DNA of 64,000 nucleotides, taken from the NCBI RefSeq assembly GCF_047948215.1, contig NC_134455.1, positions 152,750,575 through 152,814,574 on the forward strand, given 5' to 3'. The position numbers were made by a program, and so were the translations under genes. This document shows positions 1-9,361 of this stretch, piece by piece (position 1 is the stretch's first letter; each line of letters begins with the position of its first letter). The notes under the pieces are model-generated. The model was not told the DNA's origin. It ran no database searches and saw only the letters and a program-made list of their open reading frames with translations. This DNA comes from Lycorma delicatula. Lineage: Eukaryota; Arthropoda; Insecta; Hemiptera; Fulgoridae.

Positions 1-712
1 TGACGCTATTTAATTTTAAAATTTTAGTCAAATATCTTCGGTCTTAAATTACTTAATACAATAGCAAACCACTCTACGAGATGTATTCAAAATGCTTTCC
101 CTCTATTGATTGGCAGTTCATTACCTTATTTAATATCCTTTTAAATCTTGTTGTATCAATCATCGTTGGTGATAGACGTGCAGATCGTTAATTATACAAG
201 TCATTATTCAAGTTTACAGGTGTTGTTTGTACGCATTATTTTTTAAGTAACCTCAAAAATAGTAGTCGTGAAGGACAGAACTGGAAACCTGGCAGGCCAT
301 TCGATGGCTCTTCTACGACCTATCAAATGATCTGGAGATGTTTAATTTAAAATTTGCCGTGTTCTTAGATAATAGTGAGGTGGTGCCCGATCTTGTTGAA
401 GCCTTAACTTGTCTAATTGTGTCAAAGGTTTTCCGGATATTTGGTAAACTCCTACTCGCTAAAAAGTTCGAATAAGCATCTCCTGTATGATTTCCATCTA
501 AAATAAATAACCCTACATTACTATTACCGACGATTCCTACCCAAACATCTACTTTCTTAGGGAGCATTATCGTTGCCCCAGTATCGAGAGTTATGCCTAT
601 TCGTATAGCCATTTATCATGATCGTGGCTTCATGTTTAAATATTATTAAATAGAAAAAATTGCGTTTTTTAAACTAAAATATAACTAATGTCATGTTGGG
701 TAACAGTGTTCT
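1..712 (-). mobile_element. Tc1/mariner-superfamily transposase remnant (copy A)
   Basis: Minus-strand reading of about 313-612 gives the core of a DDE transposase, including WVGIVGN and a GNHTGDAYSNFL stretch. These match the part of Tc1/mariner-like enzymes between the first and second catalytic acids. The remnant is cut at the window edge and at about position 712, where similarity to the copies near 7.2-7.7 kb and 32.1-32.9 kb stops. The first and third catalytic regions are not readable, so it cannot be active. The flank at 1-200 matches the reverse complement of about 32.7-32.87 kb, so the piece belongs to a longer duplicated unit. I assign the superfamily from motifs; the exact family is not known. 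Confidence 0.7.
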
Positions 713-1242
713 GAAAGCGAGCTAATTGAGGCTGTAGGTGTAAGTAAAAATAATATTCAGATTTGAGATATATTTTATTAGATATAGTAACTGTAGAGGA
801 GGATCAGATTGATTCTGCATTTACACAACGTAGAAACAACACACATTACTTTAGAGTGGGATAGTTTGGATGGATGGCAGTAACAAAATCTAATATTATC
901 TGCAAATAAAACTTTTGTACTGGAATATTGTCCAGATAAACCTTTGTATTTATGTGACTGTTCTTACAGATTAATTTTAAGTTAAATAAAATTAAAAATA
1001 AACCTTAAGAATAGCTTGGTGGGGTAGATTTTCAAATTTGGATTTTAATTGGGGCATGCAGTGTCATAGAATGGCTGTCATGTTTGATTATAATGCTAAT
1101 TCAACTGATGGGTTTGAGGAAAATGATTTAGAAGACTTGAAACTGTTATTAATGGATTTTTTTTAGTTATGATAAAGAAAATGCTAATTATAATATTTTA
1201 TTTTTTATTAATTTTTTTGTTTATATAGTATAAAACTAAGTT

Positions 1243-1424
1243 TTAATTGAGGCAGTGGCAGACAGCATTCTCGCATTGCCCTCCCTTTTTCCATAAAGCT
1301 ATGCAATGAGCAGCACAAGCTGCATGATTTGGTGTTGTCCATTTTGACTGAAAACTTAGAAGATCGCATGTGAGTCTGTGGATTCATAGATGCACATCTT
1401 CCAGAGGTTTGTACACAGCAAATT
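1243..1424 (-). pseudogene. defensin exon 2 pseudogene, inverted relative of defensin 2
   Basis: On the minus strand an intact-looking acceptor (complement of 1425-1426) is followed by 182 bases, the same length as exon 2 of the defensin at 25333-25514, ending in TAA at 1243-1245. All six cysteines and the spacing C-x16-C-x3-C-x9-C-x4-C-x-C are kept. An in-frame TGA at 1384-1386 replaces the CGA Arg codon of the LRIRR processing site, and a nearby CGC has become CAC (Arg to His). Both changes are CpG-type transitions. No exon 1 was found on the minus strand between here and 4512, and a mariner remnant lies in the former intron. The frame is undamaged by indels, so death looks recent, or the stop may be a polymorphism. 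Confidence 0.85.
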
Positions 1425-1866
1425 CTGTAAATTAGGCCACAAAATAGGATATAATAATCAAAACCTTTGAATAAACTAAACCATATAAACAACAATTTTA
1501 TATTAAAGTAATTGTTTTATTACTTTATTATTTCACATTTACAAATAACAGTATTTTTTTAAAAAATTAAAAAATTATTTTTCAATATAATGGACAAAAT
1601 ATTTGCTCAGTATATGGTGATGGTAGAAGCATAATAGCTCAGTTGTCACAGGTAAAAGCAGTCCTTTCTATATTAAATCTGTTAATGAAAAATCTTTGAT
1701 ATCGCAGATAAACTGATCTGCATTCAATACCTTATTTACCATTTGTTAAATTTACAAAATTATCTATTCATAATTTATAATTTAAATGAATGCATAAGAA
1801 CTAACAGCTGTTAATTATAGTAAGAACCTGATGTGGACATCACATGACTTCCTTATATGCCTATTA
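1425..1866 (-). other. former defensin intron plus repeat fragment
   Basis: Positions 1425 to about 1815 read on the minus strand match the 3' part of the defensin 2 intron (about 24940-25332). Positions 1818-1866 are the reverse complement of the tail of the dispersed repeat seen at 16777-17400 and 22733-23380. The mariner remnant begins immediately afterwards at a TA, which suggests nested insertion. No gene is seen here. Confidence 0.7.
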
Positions 1867-1870
1867 AATT

Positions 1871-3010
1871 ACGAGGGTTATTTTTTTCAAGGTCCGAACG
1901 GTCACGAAATTAAAACCACAGTGAAAATGAAAAAAATGTTTTATTTGTAACAAGTACTTACATAGTCGCCACTCCGATTTAGACATTTGGTGTAGCATGG
2001 TACCAACTTTCCAATACCCTGTGTTTTCAGGAGCCACCTGTGTTTTCAGCCATGTTTCTACGCTGTTCTGCAGCTCGATGTCTGTGCCAAAATGTTGTCC
2101 TCCTAGCCAGCATTTCATGTGAGCAAAGAGGTGAAAATCGGATGGAGCCAAGTTTAGGCTGTATGGTGGGTGATCAAACACTTCTCAACGAAAACGCTGT
2201 AGGAGCTTCTTTGTTACAGCTGCAGTGTGCGGGCGAGCATTGTCATGGAGAAAGACAATGCCTGATGACAACATTCCTCTCCACTTATTCTGAATTGCCC
2301 TTCGTAGACGTTGAAGAGTCACGCAGTATGAGGCTGCAGTGATGGTCGTCCCACGTTCCATGAATTCCACCAAGAGAACTCCATTCCGGTCCCAGAACAC
2401 AGTAGCCATACACATTCTGTTGGAGAAGGCTCGCTTGAATTTCTTTGGTTTACTGGGAGAATGAGAATGCATCCATTGTTTGGATTGTTCTTTTGTTTCT
2501 TCAGTATCTAAATGGACCCTTGTCTCGTCCCCTGTGACAATTTTGTTCAAAAAATCTTCTCCTTCATTGTGGTAGCGCTGGAAAAACGTTAGGGAGGCGT
2601 CCATTCTCATTGTTTTGTGATGGTCGGACAGCATCTTGGGAACCCATCTCGCACACAGTTTGCGGTACTGAAGTCTCTCACTCACAACGGTGTGGAGAGC
2701 TGACCTTGAAATTTCAGGAAACGAATCACTCAATACAGAAATTGTGAACCGATGATTTTCTCGAATTGCCTCATCCACTCGTTCAACGAGATCATCGGTT
2801 GACACTCGCTTCCTTCCCTGACCGCCTGCATCATGAACATCTGCACGTCCTGCTTTAAAGTTCCTGCACCATTGTCGCACTTTGCTGTCACTCATTGAAG
2901 TTTCACCGTACACATTACTTACTCGTCGATGAATTTCAGCTGCATTACACCCCTCAGCCTGAAGAAATCGAATTACCGCACGCACTTCACGCTTGGCGGG
3001 AATGAATTGT
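1871..3010 (-). mobile_element. mariner-like transposase pseudogene with one internal stop
   Basis: The minus strand encodes a mariner transposase. It has an N-terminal helix-turn-helix region (AEIHRRVSNVYGE...SDSKVRQW), GDETRVH with the first catalytic Asp, HDNARPHTAA with the second, and LAPSDFHLF with the third at the D34D spacing. The two visible open parts (2985-2185 and 2181-1864) are in the same frame: they are separated only by a TGA, at about 2182-2184, where Trp is expected. There is no frameshift. The usual N-terminal Met region is lost, because a stop lies in frame just upstream. YSPDLAPSD reads YSLNLAPSD. A terminal repeat starts near 1871 (ACGAGGGTTATT), but no matching end was found near 3000-3180. 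It is a dead copy inside the former intron of the defensin pseudogene. Confidence 0.9.
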
Positions 3011-3149
3011 TACGCAAAACTTTAGGAGAAAAAAAGGATGATAAGAAAATTGAACAATATTTGTTAGACCGATCCATTTTATGAATGAATTAAAATAGTT
3101 CAATATAAAAGTCCAATAAAGATAAACAAAAAAATTATTATAATCCCGA

Positions 3150-4110
3150 ATCTAGGATCCCCATCGCGGCTTCGCTCGTGCTCTATGGTTACTTGTGCTT
3201 TCCGTCACCAGCAGAGGGTCATGACGCGCTTCGCTCTCCATTCCCGTTTTCTCCCGTACCCTTTCATTCTCTCGTTTCTCTTTCCATTAATTCCCTTTCC
3301 CCTTCCTCTTCCCCAATTTCCCTTTCACTCTTCCTCTTTCCTCTTTTCTTTTTCTCTTTTCCCTTTCCATTTCCTTTTCCCCGTTTTCCCCTTTTTTCTT
3401 TTTTCCATTTTCACCTTCTTCTCTTTTTACCCACTTTCCTTTTACCTTTTTTGATTTTTCCTCATTTCCCTTTTCCGATTTTTCCCTTTCTCCCTTCTTC
3501 CCCAGTTTTCGATTCCAGTTGGTTTTCGATGAATTTCGGTATAGGTTCATTGTGCCGCTAAGCAGAAATCACAAGTTTATTATGAACTCTTTTCATTATT
3601 TTAAACAGTGAAATACAGCTGTAAAATTTAACAGCATACTTCTGGAGCGCTCACACACTCATTCTGTCGCTGTGCGCGCGCACGCGATGTATTAATATTA
3701 CATATTTGACAGATGTAATGAATTACTTAATTTCCAGGCTTTACCTACGCTTTTAATCTCAACCAATTTTTTTGCATCTGACATCTTCATTTATTTGCTT
3801 TACATATTCTAATTTTTAATTCCATTTTAATTTAATTATTTATTTAATTTCGTATTATTTTACTTAATTTTATTTAATGCCCTTCATCTTCCCCCTTTCC
3901 CTTTCAACCTCCTCTTTTCCTCTGTCTCACTTCCCTTTCCATTTCCTTTTCCCCTTTTTTCTTTTTTCATTTTCCCCTTCTTCCCTTTTTACCTTTTTCG
4001 ATTTTTCCCTATTTCCCTTTCTCCCTTCTTCACCGCGCTTAAATCGGTTCAGTAGTTTTTTAGTCTATAGCGGACCCACGTATCGGAAACATTGCAATGG
4101 AATCGTAAAA
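3150..4110. repeat. GC-rich repeat head and two long polypyrimidine blocks
   Basis: A short GC-rich segment (about 3160-3240, with CGCGGCTTCG) matches the reverse complement of about 35120-35240. It is followed by an almost pure C/T strand at about 3240-3510 and a second one at about 3870-4035. The two pyrimidine blocks share phrases, and the second ends in a motif of the form TCGGTTCAGTAG seen in dispersed insect repeats. Open frames here are low-complexity artefacts. No gene is seen between 3011 and 4511. Confidence 0.65.
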
Positions 4111-4788
4111 TATTTAGTATAGCGATTGTTGCTTTTACGTCCAACAGATAGCGCTGTTAACACGAAATTTAGTTTTTTATAGATTTGAACCCCTTAAAAT
4201 CAAAATTTCGCAAAATTCTTTCTTAGTGCACGCCTACTTAAAGATACGCAGGTACCCTGAAAATTTTAGGTCTCTACCTATAATAGTTTTGTCTGTACGT
4301 TGATTATGAGTCAGTGAATCAGTCAGGACATTCTCTGTTAAATAAGAGATTATACATGTGTTTGGCCAGCTAATACTACAGTAATTAGATTATTATAGTA
4401 TTGGATGGCTAAACAAATGTAATATATTTTATTTTATTTTATTTTATAATACTTAACATCATATTTTTGTATAATGAATCTATTTTATATATACAATTTA
4501 TATATATATATAACACCATTCAGAAAGGTAATTTATTTTATTGTAATTTACAGTACTATACGACATTTTAGGGGTAATTACTGTATTTATCTTTCTCATG
4601 TTTAATTCACAAGAAAACGAATAACAGCCGCGTAAATCAGAATGTACGTGATCATGGCCCTGGAATGTTGAGTTATTATTAATAAAGTACACGCGCTTTT
4701 GGCATTTGCTGTTGGATTTACCTTATTCCAAATCAGTTGCAGAATTTTATATATATATGAAAATACATGTCTTACACACATGAACATC

Positions 4789-4812
4789 TGTGTGTGTGTG
4801 TGTGTGTACGCG
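4789..4812. repeat. (TG)n/(CG)n microsatellite at edge of identical core
   Basis: A TG run is followed by CGCGCG. The counterpart in the right arm (21812-21903) has expanded and rearranged, and arm identity collapses at this point. Confidence 0.85.
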
Positions 4813-6989
4813 CGCGAATAAAATAACTGTTTGATAACATACACATTATGACCTCCGTAGATGTTTGCTAGTTTTATGCGTTTCATACGGAAGGTTGAAG
4901 AATCGAAACCCGATTAAGCTTGGTTACTTTTACACAGAATAAATAAATATTCATTTCCAATCTTATAAAAGAAACCGAAGCGTGGTTGATAACTGGGAGG
5001 AAGACTTTTGTGACTGGAGTGAAATAAATAAATTAATTTTGTCCTACATTAAAATATTGATTAATTGAATTTCTCCACACCTCCCATTCCTTACAGCTAT
5101 CCACAATCATCTACTGAAAATTAAATTCTGGGAAACTGGGATGACTTAAACAGGCAGAAAGTACAACTAAACTTTTGTATGGTTGCAAAAACTAAATATT
5201 ACAAAAACGTAAATAATTACACTTCAATAATAAAAAGGACTGTCGGGTACTGGTACTGCAGGCCAGGAGTTATAAACACTGTCGGGGACCAGCGGGCAGT
5301 AGCTTTTCAAGTTCAAGTTTTGTGATTCTGCGATAAAAGCGATAACAGTGAGTGTTTGATAACAACGAGTGAAGAGTGCGTCACGACACTTTTCATTGTG
5401 GACAGAGGTTGAGAACAAGAAGCTGTTCCATGATTTACTCGTATTTATAAATAAGAGTGAAATAAATAAATGACAATATTCTCACCATTCATAAAGTATA
5501 GGGTAGGTCTTTTATAAACAGTAAAAGTAATAATACTTGCAGAAAGTGAATTGTATGAATTTCAGATATTTCTATTGTTACCTTATTGTTAATGCAATAT
5601 TAGCTTCTATTCGTCATTATAACGAACGGTGTTAGTAAAGTGTGCTGTATTTTCGTATTTATAATTTAATCATCATTAAATCAATTTTTTTCTTTTTATT
5701 AGAATTACTATTTTGTATGTTATACATAATTATAAATATTATTCTTTATTTTATTTATGTATTTTTAGAGTAGTAAATTATATTATCAAGACATTTTCAC
5801 TTTTGTTAGTCTCTCAATATCCTTGTCGAACCACGAATACGCGACAATATGTTGAGTTAGCGAATTTGGTAAGAGAAGATGATTTGAGGAGTTTAACTAG
5901 TACGATTCTGATGCAGAACTTGTGGAAGAAAATAAAATTTTGACAAGATTACGTTAAACAGCTTACAGCACAATATCAGTAAGTTGACCTTCAGAATAGG
6001 GCACGTAGGAGTAATCTGTTACCCAAATCTCTGAAATGCAATAAAGAAAACGATTATAAAATCGTATGCGCAATTTTTGCTATCATTATTTGCAAGTAAG
6101 GTCTAACTTAGGGATAAACAGGATCTATTGTCTGGGTAAAAGGGCTGATAATTTCTCTATAACAGCCCACATTTCTGACAATACAGATATCGAGCTAATT
6201 TTGCGAAATACAAATAGTTATAAGGTTTATAGTTTTATGTGAAAACTAGGAATAAAGGTTCTATTTTTATGATAGCGAGAAGGGAGTTAATGCGAAAAGT
6301 GCAGATGTGGGGATTTCAATTTTTTCTGACCGAACGTAGTGCATGGCGAAGCTTTCGTAAAACGATGACGAAACATTTTTTTCGTTAAATGCGTCGAGTT
6401 ATATGGAATAAAATTTGTAAAAACCAAAAAATTGTGGAAGTAATAAAACGGGGTAAAATAATAAGTCAAACGAGGTAAAACGAGTCTTAAAAATAATAAA
6501 TAACACTGGTAATAATAATTATAATAAAAATAATAATAATACACCATAACTAGTAATTTGGATACTACTACAAATTAAATAGCTAGGTCAATTAATATTA
6601 TTTATTTTAATTTTCATTATATTGCATTTTAAAATTTAGTTGAATGTTTTCGACCCTATACAATTAATTTTGGAAAATATTAATCTAAGAAATTTTTAAA
6701 TTTGTATAATGTGTTGTTACAGATTTAGAGTAGGACTCGTAAATCAGTTGTTATTTTACAACATTGCGTTTTCTATCGCGTTACATCAGTGCAAGTTATT
6801 AAATTTCTAATTTTGACTTCTTACTTCACCAAACAAGTAATTACGTATTCGGAAACAAAGTTGCACTGGTTCAAATATTTGTTCCCTCGTGCAAATTTTA
6901 TTATTGTTATCTTCTTTTATTCATTTAGTTTTATCAAATAATAATAAATCATTTAGTTGACGGTTTACCGATACGCTGATAGAGTACGG

Positions 6990-7860
6990 AGAGGTATGTG
7001 ATTTATTTAACGTCAAATAAAGGTGTCAAATAAATCAGCTGTTGCTAAGAATGTGCAACGATTATCGTACTGTAAGAAATCTTCCTCTCACCGAGAGAAC
7101 AAAAACTCCCGTTAATGATGTAAAATTATTAGATGTTTTGCAGACGTTGAATCGTTGAATGAGGATCTTCAATACCCTCATTCAACGATTCGGAACACTG
7201 TTACCCAACATGACATTAGTTATATTTTATTTTAAAAAATTCTTAAAAACAATAATTTTAATCCTTGTTAGTTATACCTTATGCAAAAACCTTCTTAAAA
7301 ATATTTTGATCGTCGGGTACAGTTTTGTAGTTTATAATGCAAGCATTGACTTGGACGCAAAATTTTCTAATTCGTAATATTTAAACATGAAGCCACGATC
7401 GTGATAAATGGATATACGAATAGGCATAACTCTCGATACTGGGGCAACGATAATGCACCCTAAGATAGTAGATGTTTGGGTAGGAATCGTTGGTAATTGT
7501 AATGTAGGGTTATTTATTTTAGATGGAAATCATACAGGAGATGCTTATTCGAACTTTTTAGCGAGTAGGATTTTACCAAATATCTGGAAAACCTTTGACA
7601 CAATTAGAAAAGTTAAGGCTTCAACAAGATCGGGCGCCACCTCACTATTATCTAAGAACACGGAAAATTTTAAATTAAACATCTCCAGATCATTTGATGG
7701 GTTGTAGAAGAGCCATCGAATGGCCTGCCAGGTTTCCAGTTCTGTCCTTGACGACTACTATTTTTGAGGTTACTTAAAAAATAATGCGTACAAACAACAC
7801 CTGTAAACTTAAATAATGACTTGTATGATTGACGAATCTGCACGTATATCAACAAGCATG
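6990..7860 (+). mobile_element. Tc1/mariner-superfamily transposase remnant (copy B)
   Basis: The plus strand contains, in order, an N-terminal DNA-binding piece (TERTKTPVNDVKLLDVLQT), then after a break the DDE core at 7408-7707 (WVGIVGN, GNHTGDAYSNFL), and finally a piece reading RRAIEWPARFPVL. Related transposases have a SPDL/TPLD motif with the last catalytic Asp at that point; here it is FPVL, so the catalytic site is lost. The same substitution occurs in the copy at 31.7-32.6 kb, so the copies descend from an already dead element. A foldback at 7049-7090 interrupts the N-terminal part and is absent from the 31.8-kb copy. Confidence 0.75.
7049..7090. repeat. perfect 16-bp inverted repeat, 10-nt loop
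   Basis: Arms 7049-7064 and 7075/7076-7091 are reverse complements (GAATCGTTGAATGAGG and its complement). The related sequence at about 31827-31862 carries only the right arm, so the left arm was added as an inverted copy of adjacent sequence. Confidence 0.85.
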
Positions 7861-8925
7861 ATACAACAAGTTATAAAATGAAAATTCTTTAGGTTAGTGC
7901 ACCGGCAATTAGTAGAATGGAAGATTTTAAAAACTTTCGTAGAATGGCATGCTACTGTATACAGTAATTTGGGGCAAAAATTATTAAACTACATTTTAAA
8001 ATTATATATTGTGATAATTAAAAATGTGATTCTAAAGGTAATACAAATTATAATACTTATTTCGAAGCGTTTTACTTCGTCTTATTACGACCGTGAAATT
8101 TTGGTTTTTGCTAATTCGATTGCATATAACTCGAAAACCAAAACATTTATCGGGAATTGGTTTTCGCTATCGTTTTTCTCGTAGACCTTTACATAAAAAA
8201 TTCTGTATCTCATGTCCATCTTCCGATTTAAAAAAAGTCTGATTCAATGTGGCCAATCGAAGATGGCGTCAAAACGTTTCAAACACACCATACAGCAGTA
8301 TTTTTTGTAACTATGGAAATCCTATTTGTTTCTACTTCCTAATATCTTTAAGTTTTGAAATATTAAGTCGTTTCCGTGCGTGTATATAAAGCCTGAAGTG
8401 ATCTTGATATTCAAAGCGAATTTTGATATTTTCACGCGAAACTAGAAGAAAATTGTACAACATTATTGACTTAGCTCACTTTCGGTAGTGTTTATTTAAT
8501 GTTATTCCTATACACTTGATTTTTTGTTTTTGTCACAAGATACACGATTCTCGCTTTCTGGTCGATTTATTCTTCAGTCGATCGTCGTTTTTTATATAGA
8601 CCTAATAATTTATTATTATTTTAAATAATAATAAAGCCCTTTAAAAAAAAGACTAATATTCCGTTATTATGCTTTATAATTATGAATTCGGCATCAAATT
8701 TAATTTGGTTATTTTGCTTTTATTTGCTGTTCCAGTCTGAAAATATTGAAGTTTAAAGAGTTATTATTGTTAAGTTATTATTATTGTTTTGTTTTTTAGA
8801 AGTTCATTTTGTTTTTTTAATAAAGAATTTCCTGTTTATTTTTCTGAGAAAAACACCAAATTGGGGGACTACAGTGGTTTCGGAATAAACAGATTCTTTT
8901 ACGGAAGAGATAAGAGGAAACTAAT

Positions 8926-8949
8926 GTGTTTGTGTGTGTGTGTGTGTGT
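8926..8949. repeat. (TG)n microsatellite upstream of defensin 1
   Basis: A run of TG dinucleotides about 310 bp before the defensin 1 start codon. It is shorter and interrupted in the duplicate at 33.58 kb. Confidence 0.9.
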
Positions 8950-9110
8950 CTGTTTTAGCATAAATCAACTGATGTCATGATCAACGTTTTGTTCTTATCA
9001 ACAGTGATAATTTTTTTATGTTCTGAAGTTAGAATCAATTTGCTTATGACATTTATTTTTCACTTGGACTTTACTCTTAAATAAAAATTGTAATACCCCT
9101 AAGATTAAGC

Positions 9111-9120
9111 GGGGATTTCC
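9111..9120 (+). promoter_or_regulatory. kappaB site (GGGGATTTCC), defensin 1 promoter
   Basis: The ten bases fit the Rel/NF-kappaB consensus GGGRNNYYCC exactly. They lie 20 bp upstream of TATATAAA and about 140 bp upstream of the start codon. Such sites bind Dif/Relish-type factors in insect immune promoters. GATA-like motifs (TGATAA) occur about 105 bp further upstream. Induction by infection is inferred. Confidence 0.8.
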
Positions 9121-9139
9121 TATCAAACGAAAATTGTTT

Positions 9140-9147
9140 TATATAAA
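9140..9147 (+). promoter_or_regulatory. TATA box, defensin 1
   Basis: TATATAAA occurs in the same order relative to the kappaB-like site in all three defensin promoters. A second TATAAA at 9201-9206 could be used instead. The start site is not determined. Confidence 0.6.
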
Positions 9148-9258
9148 CCTTTGCGGATGCGTATTAAAATATCATTATCCATCAGAAATTTCTTCAGCAA
9201 TATAAAGTGATTCTGTGAGATTTTATTCGATAATTTCTTACAAAATACAAAAGTAAAA

Positions 9259-9361
9259 ATGAAATTCAACGTAGTATTTATTTTCTCAGTCGTAGTATTA
9301 ATGATTGCTGTATTTTTTCAAAATGCAAACGCATATCCAAGAACTGAATTCGATGAGTACG
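9259..9361 (+). CDS. Def: defensin 1, exon 1 (signal peptide and start of propeptide)
   Basis: First coding exon of a 94-residue preprodefensin. The ATG at 9259 begins a 34-codon stretch. Residues 1-25 form a signal peptide with a hydrophobic core, ending NANA before Tyr26, followed by the acidic propeptide start YPRTEFDEY. The exon ends after one base of a codon (phase 1) at G|GTAAGT, a strong donor. Start, signal length, donor position and phase are the same in the two other defensin genes at 22357 and 55086, which supports the gene model. It joins exon 2 at 12735 across a 3.37-kb intron. The product should be secreted, probably from fat body or haemocytes after immune challenge. Confidence 0.92.

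Larger units (their letters stand above)
4512..8262 (+). repeat. left arm of large inverted duplication
   Basis: This stretch matches the reverse complement of about 19215-22190. From about 4806 to 6560 the arms are almost identical: three unrelated non-coding open frames translate identically in both arms, and in the spot comparisons I made I saw one difference. Outside that core the arms differ by roughly one base in ten, plus indels. The right arm lacks left-arm positions of about 7125-7555 and 7668-8103. The core starts beside a (TG)n tract at 4789-4807. Apart from the transposase remnant at 6990-7860, no gene is recognised here. Confidence 0.9.

Noticed and set aside
1208..1495. Cys-rich 95-codon frame on the minus strand
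   Set aside because: It is the wrong frame through the defensin pseudogene exon; the real frame has the defensin cysteine spacing and a TGA.
3178..4122. Open frames of 80-127 codons rich in Phe, Ser and Pro
   Set aside because: They are translations of the polypyrimidine tracts; both strands are open because of low complexity.
3011..4511. Search for exon 1 of the minus-strand defensin pseudogene
   Set aside because: No sequence resembling the MKFN-type signal peptide, a kappaB site or the defensin 2 promoter was found; the stretch is repeat DNA.
6287..6547. Open frames at 5224-5418, 5713-5943 and 6287-6547, with identical proteins at 20081-21404
   Set aside because: Their identity comes from the near-identical DNA of the inverted arms. 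They lie on mixed strands, are short and low in complexity, and have no start context, motif or splice structure.
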